Origin: Streptomyces sp. Tu 3180
GTDB lineage: Bacteria; Actinomycetota; Actinomycetes; Streptomycetales; Streptomycetaceae
Direction: 5' to 3'
Assembly: GCF_009852415.1 (NCBI RefSeq)
Contig: NZ_WOXS01000002.1
Coordinates: forward strand, 4,318,001-4,382,000
Length of the DNA: 64,000 nucleotides
Shown: positions 16,096-23,374 of the stretch, piece after piece
Layout: each line of letters starts with the position of its first letter
How positions within the stretch are numbered: position 1 is the first letter of the stretch
Position numbers and translations under genes: made by a program
Notes under the pieces: model-generated
Databases searched by the model: none
What the model saw: the letters and a program-made list of their open reading frames with translations, nothing else
Told to the model about the DNA's origin: nothing

Positions 16096-16482
16096 TCAGA
16101 CCGGATCCGTGGACCGCGGGCCCGGCGCGGGGCCGGGGGCCGGCTGCGCGTGGTCGCCGGCCTCCAGCAGCGGGGCCAGGTGACGCTCGGGACGGAGCAG
16201 TCCCTTTGCCGGGACGCGGCTGCGCGGCGCGTCCTCGGCGCCCGGCAGGGGGACGGGGCGCCGGGCGACCAGGTGGCCGACCCAGTGGCGTCCGCAGTGC
16301 TCGCAGGGCGGGGCCCCTTCCGGGGTGTACGGGGACGGGACGGCGGCGTTGTCCCGGTAGAAGTACTCCCACTCGTCCCCGCGTCCGTCCAGGTTGCGCT
16401 GGACGTCGTAGTCCACGCTCCAGCGGTACCAGCAGGTACCGCACGTGAACTCGACTCGTTCGACGGCAAGCTCGGTGATCAC
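16096..16482 (-). CDS. Small zinc-ribbon protein, function unknown
   Basis: 128 residues. FTCGTCWYRW and APPCEHCGRHWVGH supply two C-x-x-C knuckles separated by about 45 residues, enough for one zinc site. Between them lies an aromatic/acidic stretch (WEYFYRDNAAVPSPYTPEG). The C-terminal third is Pro/Ala-rich and probably disordered. GTG at 16482 is chosen because AGGAGGT stands 8 bases upstream; an ATG 14 codons earlier lacks a ribosome site. No membrane segment or known enzyme domain is visible. Confidence 0.7.
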   Translation of the reverse strand: MITELAVERVEFTCGTCWYRWSVDYDVQRNLDGRGDEWEYFYRDNAAVPSPYTPEGAPPCEHCGRHWVGHLVARRPVPLPGAEDAPRSRVPAKGLLRPERHLAPLLEAGDHAQPAPGPAPGPRSTDPV

Positions 16483-16746
16483 GTCGGAACACCTCCTGTG
16501 CCCACTTCCTCCTGGTTCATCCACCTTGCCGCGATGTCCCGCCCGCCGCTACACCGTCGCCGGCCGGACACCGGCGGACCCGCGCGGAGGGCCACCCGTA
16601 CGGGCCACCACCGGGGGCGACCTGCGCGGACACCCCGCCAGAATCGCTCCCGGGTGTGTCCGTGACGCCCGCGGACGCAGCGGTAGCCGTGTCCGCGGCC
16701 CGAGGCCCGTCCGTACCCCGTCGTCCGTACAAGGAGCCCGCCGACG

Positions 16747-17535
16747 ATGAACAGGTCAGGGAAGACAGCGGCGGCCGTGCTGACCGCGGCCGCCCTCCTC
16801 GCGGGCGCGTGGCCGGCGGCCGGGCCGTACGCCGCGGCCGACGACCGCGCCGCTCCGGCGCACGGCGCCCCGGTCCTGTGGGGCGAGGTGACGATCCCGC
16901 CCGGGCGGGAGGGCACCGTCGAGGTCACGGGCCTCACCGGGCCGCTGCCCGGCACCGGTTCCACGCTCACCCTGACGGCCCCCGCCGGGACCCGGGTGAC
17001 CGGCGCGCCCCTCGACGCCCCCGGCTACCGGGGCTCGGTGGCCGCCGGCGGACGGACCGCCGCGTACACCGCGACCTCGGCACAGCGGCCGTGGCGCGAG
17101 GGGGCCTTCCCCTTCGTGCTGGCGGTGCCCGCGGACGCCGTGCCCGGGACCCGGCCGGACGGCTGCGTCCTGCGGCTGGCCGACGCGAACGGCGCGGTCA
17201 GGGCCACCGGCGGCTGTCAGGTGACCGTGGGGCTGGCCGAGCCGGTCCTGACCCGCCCGGAGTCCGGGGTGCCGCTCGGCCCGCGACCGGAGATCGCCGG
17301 CACGGCCCATCCGGGCGCGCAGGTCACCGTCTCGGACCGGGACGGCGCCGAGGTGTGCACCGCCACCGCCGGGCCCGACGGCCACTGGGACTGCACGCCC
17401 GGTCCGGCCCTTCCGGCCGGCCCCGACCGGCTCCAGGCCACCGCCGTCCTGAACGGGGTGAGCGCGGTGAGCGAGCAGATCCAGATCACGGTGGGGGGCA
17501 CGGACCCCGCCCCGCGGCGCACCCCCCGCCGGTAG
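16747..17535 (+). CDS. Secreted Ig-like/carboxypeptidase-regulatory-like domain protein
   Basis: 262 residues with a signal peptide (MNRSGKTAAAVLTAAALLAGAWPAAGPYAAA) and two beta-rich domains. The first (about 40-160) contains VLWGEVTIPPGREGTVEVTG and ends in a C...C pair (DGCVLRL ... GGCQVTV). The second (about 165-250) matches the bacterial Ig-like repeat found in surface proteins: PEIAGTAHPGAQVTVSD, then DGHWDCTPG and LQATAVLNGVSAVSEQIQITV. There is no LPxTG motif or membrane anchor, so it is probably released. ATG start with AAGGAG upstream. Function unknown; binding or structural roles are typical of the fold. Confidence 0.75.
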   Translation: MNRSGKTAAAVLTAAALLAGAWPAAGPYAAADDRAAPAHGAPVLWGEVTIPPGREGTVEVTGLTGPLPGTGSTLTLTAPAGTRVTGAPLDAPGYRGSVAAGGRTAAYTATSAQRPWREGAFPFVLAVPADAVPGTRPDGCVLRLADANGAVRATGGCQVTVGLAEPVLTRPESGVPLGPRPEIAGTAHPGAQVTVSDRDGAEVCTATAGPDGHWDCTPGPALPAGPDRLQATAVLNGVSAVSEQIQITVGGTDPAPRRTPRR

Positions 17536-17555
17536 CGCACGCCCCGCCCGGCCCG

Positions 17556-17714
17556 TCAGTGGCGCACCGCCCGCTCCACCTCGGGGCGGGCGTCGCCGGG
17601 CGGGTCGTGGGTGCTGCGCGCGGCGGCCCTCGCGGACTCGCCGGGCGGCTCGGCGGGCTCCGGCTCCTCGTCGGTGCACCCGGACGCCCCGACGGCCGGC
17701 GGGGCCGCGCGCAC
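17556..17714 (-). CDS. Possible small protein or 3' remnant, coding-like but weak start
   Basis: This frame ends TGA at 17556 and shows G or C in essentially every third position up to about 17720. From a GTG at 17714 it reads VRAAPPAVGASGC, then an acidic/Pro stretch (TDEEPEPAEPPGES) and PEVERAVRH. The GASGC looks like a lipobox but the preceding segment is too short and not hydrophobic enough for a signal peptide. No better start exists upstream in frame. It may be the tail of a decayed lipoprotein gene or a chance reading frame. Confidence 0.3.
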   Translation of the reverse strand: MRAAPPAVGASGCTDEEPEPAEPPGESARAAARSTHDPPGDARPEVERAVRH

Positions 17715-17805
17715 CGTCGCTCCCGCGGCCCCGGCCGCCCCGCGCCCGCGTCGCCGTCCGGCCGTGTCGTCGCCTCCCGGGAAGGGCCTCCCCGGGACGG
17801 AGCGG

Positions 17806-18177
17806 TCAGACGTGTCCGGGACCGCCGCTGCCGAAGCCGCCGCTGGAGCCGGGCATCCAGCGCTTGCGGACCTGGTCCTTGCCCGTCCTGGTTCCGGCGT
17901 GATGGAGCTCGTAGGGCATGAGCCGTGAGCCGCTCTTCGGCAGAAGCGGCACCTCGTCCGGCTCCCGCACCTCCCGCATCTCGCGCACCGCACCGCCGTC
18001 CGGCAGTTTCGGCTGCTCCTCGGGGGTGGGGCGGTGCTCCTCGCGGTCCATGACCCGCATACCGACACGTACGGCCCAGATCAGTGCGCCGGCCACCACC
18101 AGCCCGCCGATGAAGGCCGCCAGCAGGTTCCACACGTGCTGACTTGCGGCCAGAAGTTCATACGCTGCCGTGCTCAT
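17806..18177 (-). CDS. DUF6479-family membrane protein
   Basis: 123 residues. MSTAAYELLAASQHVWN is followed by one transmembrane helix (LLAAFIGGLVVAGALIWAVRVG), then a charged tail: RPTPEEQPKLPDGG, REMREVREPDEVP, RLMPYELHHAGTRTGKDQVRKRW and a terminal PGSSGGFGSGGPG. This is the signature of DUF6479, a Streptomycetaceae family of single-pass proteins with no known function. The ATG at 18177 sits downstream of an AT-richer stretch (TTATGGACGAGGAAATGAG on the plus strand) that also supplies the ribosome site. Confidence 0.85.
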   Translation of the reverse strand: MSTAAYELLAASQHVWNLLAAFIGGLVVAGALIWAVRVGMRVMDREEHRPTPEEQPKLPDGGAVREMREVREPDEVPLLPKSGSRLMPYELHHAGTRTGKDQVRKRWMPGSSGGFGSGGPGHV

Positions 18178-18660
18178 GGTCCGATTATGGACGAGGAAAT
18201 GAGATAAAGCGCCCGGAATGTCCGGGGGAAGGGGCGAGCCGCCGGCCCCCTCGTTCGGCCGTCCCGGAGGGCGGCCCGTCCCGCGGGATGGCAGATTGCG
18301 GCCAGAGGAAGGCCGGGACGGGCCGTCGCGTCCCCACGTGTGCAGCTCGGGGCCCGGTCCGGCCTTCCCGCATCGCGCCCCCGCACCGTCCAGGAGACCG
18401 CGCCCCGCGCCTCGGTGCCCCGCGGGCCGGGCGGACCGGACGGGACCGTCCGCTCCCGTGCGCGACGGACCGCGGAAGAGGCGGCCCGGCCACCGGGGCC
18501 GGCGGACCGCCGGGATCAGCGGACCGCCGGGGCCGGCAGGCCACCGGGGCCGGCGGAACCGACCGGCCGACGCCCACGTCACCCACACCGCCTCACCCGG
18601 TCGAGCGGTGCGGGAGCGGCACATCTGTCCTCGCCGCGGCAGTTTTTCCACCGAGCCGAC

Positions 18661-18681
18661 TAGAGTTCCCCTGTGGGGAAC
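18661..18681 (+). promoter_or_regulatory. -10 TAGAGT overlapped by a 17-bp palindrome (merR promoter)
   Basis: TAGAGT (18661-18666) is a good -10 hexamer. GTTCCCCTGTGGGGAAC (18665-18681) is a perfect palindrome that covers the expected transcription start. The MerR-type gene begins 49 bases further on, so the site is well placed for autorepression. Confidence 0.55.
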
Positions 18682-18729
18682 CCGTCCCCGCGGCGGACCG
18701 TTTCTCTCGCGGTCCGCGGGAAGGTGCGT

Positions 18730-19110
18730 ATGACCCCGGAGAGTCAGCCGTACGCCGACGGCCGGCAGCCGGACGAAATCCGACTCCCCGTCGCCGACCG
18801 GCTCGACGACGATCATTTCCCGGCCTACACCATGGGCAGGGCCGCGGAACTGGTCGGAGCCACACCCGCTTTTCTCCGCGCTCTGGGCGAGGCGCGGCTG
18901 ATCACCCCGTTGAGGTCCGAGGGCGGTCACCGCCGTTACTCGCGTCACCAGCTGAGGCTGGCCGCCCGGGCCCGCGAACTCGTCGACCAGGGGACGCCGG
19001 TCGACGCCGCGTGCCGCATCATCGGCCTGGAGGAGCGGCTGGAACAGGCCGAACGGGCCAACGAGGAGCTGCGCCGGGGCGACGGAGGCGTCGTCCGCGG
19101 ACAGGAGTGA
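18730..19110 (+). CDS. MerR-type regulator with short C-terminal coiled coil
   Basis: 126 residues. The helix-turn-helix spans about residues 38-105: YTMGRAAELVGATPAFLRALGEARLITPLRSEGGHRRYSRHQLRLAARARELVDQGTP. The C-terminus (LEERLEQAERANEELRRG) is a short coiled coil for dimerisation, without a ligand domain. Such short MerR-like proteins lie beside cold-shock genes in several Streptomyces. The ATG at 18730 is preferred over the GTG at 18724 because GGGAAGG is then 6-8 bases away. A strong AT-rich terminator separates it from the csp gene. A role in regulating the csp gene is only a guess from position. Confidence 0.8.
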   Translation: MTPESQPYADGRQPDEIRLPVADRLDDDHFPAYTMGRAAELVGATPAFLRALGEARLITPLRSEGGHRRYSRHQLRLAARARELVDQGTPVDAACRIIGLEERLEQAERANEELRRGDGGVVRGQE

Positions 19111-19169
19111 AAAAATCTGTCCCCGCCGGAGCAGAAATTCAACTTCCTCCGCGGAGATCTCTCTCCGTG

Positions 19170-19199
19170 AAATTACCGGCGATTTTTCGCCGGTAATTT
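19170..19199 (+). terminator. Factor-independent terminator after merR
   Basis: AAATTACCGGCGA (19170-19182), loop TTTT, and the exact complement (19187-19199) form a 13-bp stem followed by T-rich sequence, unusually close to the E. coli type for this genome. Confidence 0.8.
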
Positions 19200-19229
19200 T
19201 CTTCTCCTCGTTCCGGCTGTTCCCCGTGC

Positions 19230-19352
19230 TAGGCTGACGTCAGTTGCAGTTGTGGTTGCCAGTTTGCTACCGGGTCTCCGGGCAGGTGATCATCGCGACG
19301 ATGAGGGGATTCGTGAAGTGCGAGTTCCCAGCACTGTCTCAGGAGATTTGAT
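19230..19352 (+). promoter_or_regulatory. csp promoter and long 5' untranslated leader
   Basis: TAGGCT (19230-19235) is a plausible -10, giving a leader of about 110 bases before the csp ATG. The leader is comparatively AT-rich, contains CTGACGTCAG at its start and a small hairpin TCATCG-CGA-CGATGA. Long structured leaders are a known feature of cold-shock genes, where they respond to temperature. A second possible promoter (TTGCAG, 17 bases, CTACCG) lies just downstream. Confidence 0.45.
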
Positions 19353-19556
19353 ATGGCCACCGGTACCGTGAAGTGGTTCAACGCGGAAAAGGGCTTCGGC
19401 TTCATCGAGCAGGACGGCGGCGGCGCCGACGTCTTCGCCCACTACTCGAACATCGCCACCACGGGCTTCCGTGAGCTCCAGGAAGGCCAGAAGGTGACCT
19501 TCGACGTCACCCAGGGCCAGAAGGGCCCGCAGGCGGAGAACATCGTCCCCGCCTGA
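19353..19556 (+). CDS. Cold-shock protein (CspA family)
   Basis: 67 residues, one complete cold-shock domain. GTVKWFNAEKGFGFIEQD carries RNP1 and DVFAHYSNI carries RNP2, the aromatic motifs that bind single-stranded RNA or DNA. Cold-shock proteins melt RNA secondary structure and act as transcription antiterminators. Codon choice is that of a highly expressed gene, and AGGAG stands before the ATG. The gene is flanked by strong terminators on both sides, so it is monocistronic. Confidence 0.97.
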   Translation: MATGTVKWFNAEKGFGFIEQDGGGADVFAHYSNIATTGFRELQEGQKVTFDVTQGQKGPQAENIVPA

Positions 19557-19574
19557 CCCGCACGCAGGGATTTC

Positions 19575-19606
19575 ACAGGGGCCCGCACTTCGGTGCGGGC
19601 CCCTGT
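19575..19606. terminator. UUCG-capped terminator after csp
   Basis: ACAGGGGCCCGCAC (19575-19588), loop TTCG, and its exact complement (19593-19606) make a 14-bp stem with a very stable tetraloop between converging genes. Confidence 0.85.
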
Positions 19607-19658
19607 TCCGTGTTCCCTCCCTCTTCCCCGGGACGGCCCGGGGTTTTTGCGGACGGCC

Positions 19659-20546
19659 TCAGCCCGTCCGCAGTTCCTCCGCTCTCAGCGCGTCCACCGC
19701 GATCCGTGCCGCCGTGCCGATGACCGCGTCGGCCGCCGGAAGGACGGCGGCGGTGTGCGCGGTCCGGGTGAACACGGCGACGGCGTAACGGCCCCCGTCG
19801 GGATACTCCACGACGCCCACCTCGTTGCGCACGGTCGGCAGGCTGCCGGTCTTGCCGGCGACGTGGACGTCGTCGAAGGGGAAGCCGGAGGCCAGGCGGT
19901 GCGGCCACACCTGGAGCCCCAGGATCCGCCGCATGGCCGCGCCGTGCTCCGGCGTGCAGGCCTCGTCCCGCCACACGGCGCCCAGCAGCCGGGTCATGTC
20001 GCGCGGCGTGCTGCGGTTGGTGCGGGCCGGGTCGAGCGCCCGGAGCCGGGTGACGACGTGCGGGTCGGCGAGCGCCCGGGCGCCGCCGGGACCGGCGTCC
20101 TCCTTGATGGTGGCGAGCATCTCGCCGAAGCTGTGCACGGCGCGCGTCCGGGTGAGGCCGAGCCGGGCCGTCGTGGCGTTGACGGCGTCGAGGCCGACGC
20201 GGCGCAGCAGCAGGTCGGCGGCGGTGTTGTCGCTGACCGTGATCATCAGGAACGCCAGGTCGCGCAGGGACAGCCGGGCCGCGTCCAGCATGGCGGCCAG
20301 TCCGGTCGGGCCCGCGGCGCGCCCCTCCGGCGGGCACTCGACCTGCTCGGTGAGGTCCAGCCGTCCGGCCGCCGCGTGCTCGTGCAGCGTGACCAGCAGG
20401 CACAGCTTGTGGACGCTGGCCGTGCACACCGGCCGGTCCGCCCCGGCGTCGAGCTGCGCGCCGGAGTCGATGCCGACGGCGTGCAGCCGGCCGGTGACCC
20501 CGGCGTCGGCGAAGGCCGCGTGGATGCGGGCGACGGCGTCGGTCAC
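19659..20546 (-). CDS. Class A beta-lactamase-like serine hydrolase without a visible Glu166
   Basis: 295 residues, no signal peptide with the chosen start. The penicilloyl-serine-transferase motifs are present: S44-x-x-K47 (SVHK), SDN near residue 105, and KTG (VAGKTGS) about 60 residues from the end. In the omega-loop region, where class A enzymes have E-x-x-L-N, it reads LDPARTNRSTPRDM, so the deacylating glutamate is not evident. It may be a slow beta-lactamase, a DD-peptidase or a beta-lactam sensor. The GTG start overlaps the stop of the LysR gene (GTGA), so the two are translationally coupled, the same pairing as AmpR/AmpC-like systems. Confidence 0.8.
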   Translation of the reverse strand: MTDAVARIHAAFADAGVTGRLHAVGIDSGAQLDAGADRPVCTASVHKLCLLVTLHEHAAAGRLDLTEQVECPPEGRAAGPTGLAAMLDAARLSLRDLAFLMITVSDNTAADLLLRRVGLDAVNATTARLGLTRTRAVHSFGEMLATIKEDAGPGGARALADPHVVTRLRALDPARTNRSTPRDMTRLLGAVWRDEACTPEHGAAMRRILGLQVWPHRLASGFPFDDVHVAGKTGSLPTVRNEVGVVEYPDGGRYAVAVFTRTAHTAAVLPAADAVIGTAARIAVDALRAEELRTG

Positions 20547-21511
20547 AGCCAGTACTCCGATGCCGGACGCAGGTGCAGCGGGCGGGTCGGCGCGTCGGGG
20601 ACCGCGCCGGCGGTGGTGCGCAACGCGTGCGTGGCGGCCTCGGCGAAGGCCTGCACGGCGGCGTCCCCGCGCCCCTCGGGCCAGGCGGCGGAGTGCCGCC
20701 AGGCCAGCGGTGCCCCGGTGAGCGGCCGCCACACGACGTCCGGGTCCCCGTCCCCGGCGGGCAGCGGCTGGGCGTCGCGCGGGCACAGGGCGACGGCCCC
20801 GGCGGAGAGCACCAGTCCGCGCACGAAGCTGGCGCCCTGGCCGTGGCGTACGGCGGCGGGGGTGTAGCCGCCCCGGGCGCAGGTGGTCAGCAGGTCGTCG
20901 TAGAGGGCGGGGGCGGCGGTGCGGGGGAAGAGGATCAGGTCGTAGCCGCTCAGCGTGGCCAGCGGGACCTCGTCGAGCCCGGCCGCCGCGGCCCCGCGCG
21001 GCAGCAGGACGCCGAGCTCGCGCCGCAGCACCGGGCCCAGTTCCAGGCCCGAGACGTCACACGGATGGTTGACGACGCCGACGTCCAGTTCGTGCGCCGC
21101 GAGCCGGGCGAGCTGCTGGGCGGTGGGCAGTTCGTGCAGCTCCAGCTCCAGGCCGCGGTGGCGCCGCCCGAAGTCCGCGAGCAGGGCGGCGACGGTCTCA
21201 CCGGAGAGGTCCGGGGACAGCGCGGCCCGCAGCAGCCCGGTCTCGCCGTCCCGGACGCGGCGCGCGGTGGCCAGGAAGGACTCGGAGCGGGCGAGGAGCT
21301 CACGGGCCTCCGCCAGCAGCAGGCTTCCCGCCTCGGTGATCGTCACCTGACGGCTGGTCCGCTCGAACAGCCGGACGCCCAGCTCCCGCTCCAGCCGCCG
21401 GATGCGCTGCGACAGCGGCGGCTGGGCCATCCCCAGACGGGCCGCGGCACGTCCGAAGTGTGACTCTTCTGCAACAGCCACGAAGCACTCCAGGTGCCGC
21501 ACCAGGTCCAC
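20543..21511 (-). CDS. LysR-family regulator of the beta-lactam gene cluster
   Basis: 322 residues. HLECFVAVAEESHFGRAAARLGMAQPPLSQRIRRLERELGVRLFER is a canonical LysR helix-turn-helix; the remainder is a co-inducer domain. The gene is the first of a two-gene unit with the serine hydrolase, overlapping it by 4 bases, and is divergent from the penicillin-binding protein gene. This resembles beta-lactamase regulons in which a LysR protein senses wall fragments. A perfect inverted repeat containing LysR-type half sites lies between the divergent starts. Inducer is not known; the cluster context suggests beta-lactams or muropeptides. Confidence 0.87.
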   Translation of the reverse strand: MDLVRHLECFVAVAEESHFGRAAARLGMAQPPLSQRIRRLERELGVRLFERTSRQVTITEAGSLLLAEARELLARSESFLATARRVRDGETGLLRAALSPDLSGETVAALLADFGRRHRGLELELHELPTAQQLARLAAHELDVGVVNHPCDVSGLELGPVLRRELGVLLPRGAAAAGLDEVPLATLSGYDLILFPRTAAPALYDDLLTTCARGGYTPAAVRHGQGASFVRGLVLSAGAVALCPRDAQPLPAGDGDPDVVWRPLTGAPLAWRHSAAWPEGRGDAAVQAFAEAATHALRTTAGAVPDAPTRPLHLRPASEYWL

Positions 21512-21523
21512 GACCAGTCATCA

Positions 21524-21553
21524 TATCGAGCGTTTATCGATTCATGATCGATA
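21524..21553. promoter_or_regulatory. Inverted repeat, candidate operator for the LysR/PBP divergent promoter
   Basis: TATCGAT (21535-21541), centre TCATG, ATCGATA (21547-21553), with a third related half site TATCGAG at 21524-21530. It lies 13 bases upstream of the lysR start and 45 bases before the PBP start. Confidence 0.55.
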
Positions 21554-21597
21554 CGGGACTTGGACGGACGGCCCCGGACGCTGCTGTCCTCGGGGGC

Positions 21598-23223
21598 ATG
21601 GACACCCACACCCACGCCGACCCCACCCCCTACGGCCGCCCCCGTCGCCGCCCGCGCAGGACGGCCGGGGCCCTCGCCGCCGTGGCGGTGGTGGCCGCGG
21701 TCGCGGCGGGCGGGGCGTACGCGGCCGGACTCGGCCCCTTCGCGGACGAGGACGGTCCCGACCCGGAGGCGGTGGCCGAGGCCCGCGCGTTCCTCGCCGA
21801 CTGGGCCGCCGGCCGCCTGCCGGAAGCCGCCGCCCGGACGACCGCACCCGACCGCGCGCGGCAGGTGCTGCGGAGCTTCACCGCGGGACTCGACATCACC
21901 GGGCCGAAGCTCGTCGCGGAGGACCCGGAGGAGACCGGCGAGGGCACCGTCACGGTGCCCTTCACCGCGCGCATGCCCGTCACCGGCCTCGGCACCTGGA
22001 CGTACACCTCCGAACTGCCGCTGCGGGAGCAGAACGACGGTGCCTGGAAGGTGGACTGGAGGCTGTCGCTCGTCCACCCCCGGCTCGGCGACGGCCACAA
22101 GTTCCGCCTGGAACGCGAGGAGACCGGGCCCGTCCGGGCCCTCGACCGCGACGGGGAGACCCTGTCGGCCGGCACCCACCCCTCGCTCGCCCCCGTCCTC
22201 GCCCGGCTCGCGGGCGGCCCGGACGGCGGTGGACCGCGCGGCGCCGTCCACCTCGTCGACCGGGCCACGGGGGAGGTGGTGCGCACGGAGGCGTCCTTCG
22301 GCGGGAGGACCACCGCGAAGGACGACGGCCCCGTCCGCACCACCCTGGACGCCGGCTGGCAGGCGGCCGCGGAACGCGCCCTCGGCGAGGCCGGCGGGAA
22401 GAACGCCGCGCTGGTCGCCCTGCGCGTCGACGACGGCGAGATCCTCGCCGTCGCCAACACGCCCGCGTCCGGCTTCAACCGCGCGCTCTCCGGCACCTAC
22501 GCGCCCGGCTCCACCTGGAAGATCGTCACCAGCAGCGCCCTGCTGCTCAAGGGCGCGGTCGCCCCGGACGACGTCGTGGACTGCCCCAGGTACCTCACGG
22601 TCGGCAAGCGGTTCCAGAACGTGGAGACCTCCGAACACCGGGGCGCCACCTTCCGCGAGGCCTTCACCGAGTCCTGCAACACGGCGTTCATCGGTCTGCG
22701 CGGCAAGCTGGGCGACGGCGAGCTCGGGGACGTGGCGAGGAGGTACTTCGGCGTCGGCCAGACCTGGCACGTCGGCGTCCCCTCCTACGACGGGTCCGTG
22801 CCGGTGCCGCGCGACGAGACGGAGAAGGCCGCGTCGATGATCGGGCAGGGCCGGGTCCAGGCCAACCCGCTGATCATGGCGTCGGTCACCGCCACGGCCG
22901 TGTCCGGCACCTTCCACCAGCCCTCGCTGGTCGCCGGCACCGAGGACACGACCGCCACGACCCCGCTCCCGCCGCGGGTCGTGGCCCAGCTGCGCGAGCT
23001 GACGCGGGCGACGGTCACCGGGGGCACGGCGCGCGTCCTGGCCGGCCTGCCCGGTGAGATCGGCGCCAAGACCGGCACCGCGGAGGTCTCCGACGACCAG
23101 GAGAACAACGGCTGGATGGTCGCCCACCGCGGCGGTGTGGCCGTGGTCGAGGAGGGCGTCACCGGAGGCGGTTCGGCCGGCCCGGTGCTCCGCGACCTGC
23201 TGGCCGCCGCCCCCGCGTCCTGA
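21598..23223 (+). CDS. Class B-type penicillin-binding protein (transpeptidase) with NTF2-like N-domain
   Basis: 541 residues. A basic N-terminus and one transmembrane anchor (AGALAAVAVVAAVAAGGAYAAG) are followed by an NTF2-like MecA_N domain (EARAFLADWAAGRLPEAAARTTAP ... WKVDWRLSLVHP) and the transpeptidase domain with S305-x-x-K (STWK), S-C-N at 359-361 and KTGT near 491. NTF2-like PBPs include low-affinity transpeptidases that give beta-lactam tolerance, such as PBP2a. The ATG at 21598 is the first that leaves the anchor at the right place; the ribosome site (CGGGGGC) is weak. Divergent from the LysR/hydrolase pair and followed by a beta-lactamase gene, so the four genes look like a beta-lactam response set. 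Confidence 0.9.
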   Translation: MDTHTHADPTPYGRPRRRPRRTAGALAAVAVVAAVAAGGAYAAGLGPFADEDGPDPEAVAEARAFLADWAAGRLPEAAARTTAPDRARQVLRSFTAGLDITGPKLVAEDPEETGEGTVTVPFTARMPVTGLGTWTYTSELPLREQNDGAWKVDWRLSLVHPRLGDGHKFRLEREETGPVRALDRDGETLSAGTHPSLAPVLARLAGGPDGGGPRGAVHLVDRATGEVVRTEASFGGRTTAKDDGPVRTTLDAGWQAAAERALGEAGGKNAALVALRVDDGEILAVANTPASGFNRALSGTYAPGSTWKIVTSSALLLKGAVAPDDVVDCPRYLTVGKRFQNVETSEHRGATFREAFTESCNTAFIGLRGKLGDGELGDVARRYFGVGQTWHVGVPSYDGSVPVPRDETEKAASMIGQGRVQANPLIMASVTATAVSGTFHQPSLVAGTEDTTATTPLPPRVVAQLRELTRATVTGGTARVLAGLPGEIGAKTGTAEVSDDQENNGWMVAHRGGVAVVEEGVTGGGSAGPVLRDLLAAAPAS

Positions 23224-23374
23224 CCGCCCCCGTGCCCCGACCGGCGCCGCACCCGCGCGCCGCCCGGACCCCGCTCCCCGGGTACGGACCCGTGGACCGT
23301 CCCGCACGGACCCGGACCCGCCCCGTACGAACCCGTGACACCACCCCCGCGAACCCGTGAACGGAGTGCCCCAC

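Noticed and set aside
18181..18660. Plus- and minus-strand frames between DUF6479 and merR genes
   Set aside because: Composition is typical of shadow frames (Arg/Pro/Gly), with no ribosome site or motif; the region looks like repeats of CCACCGGGGCCGGCGG-type words.
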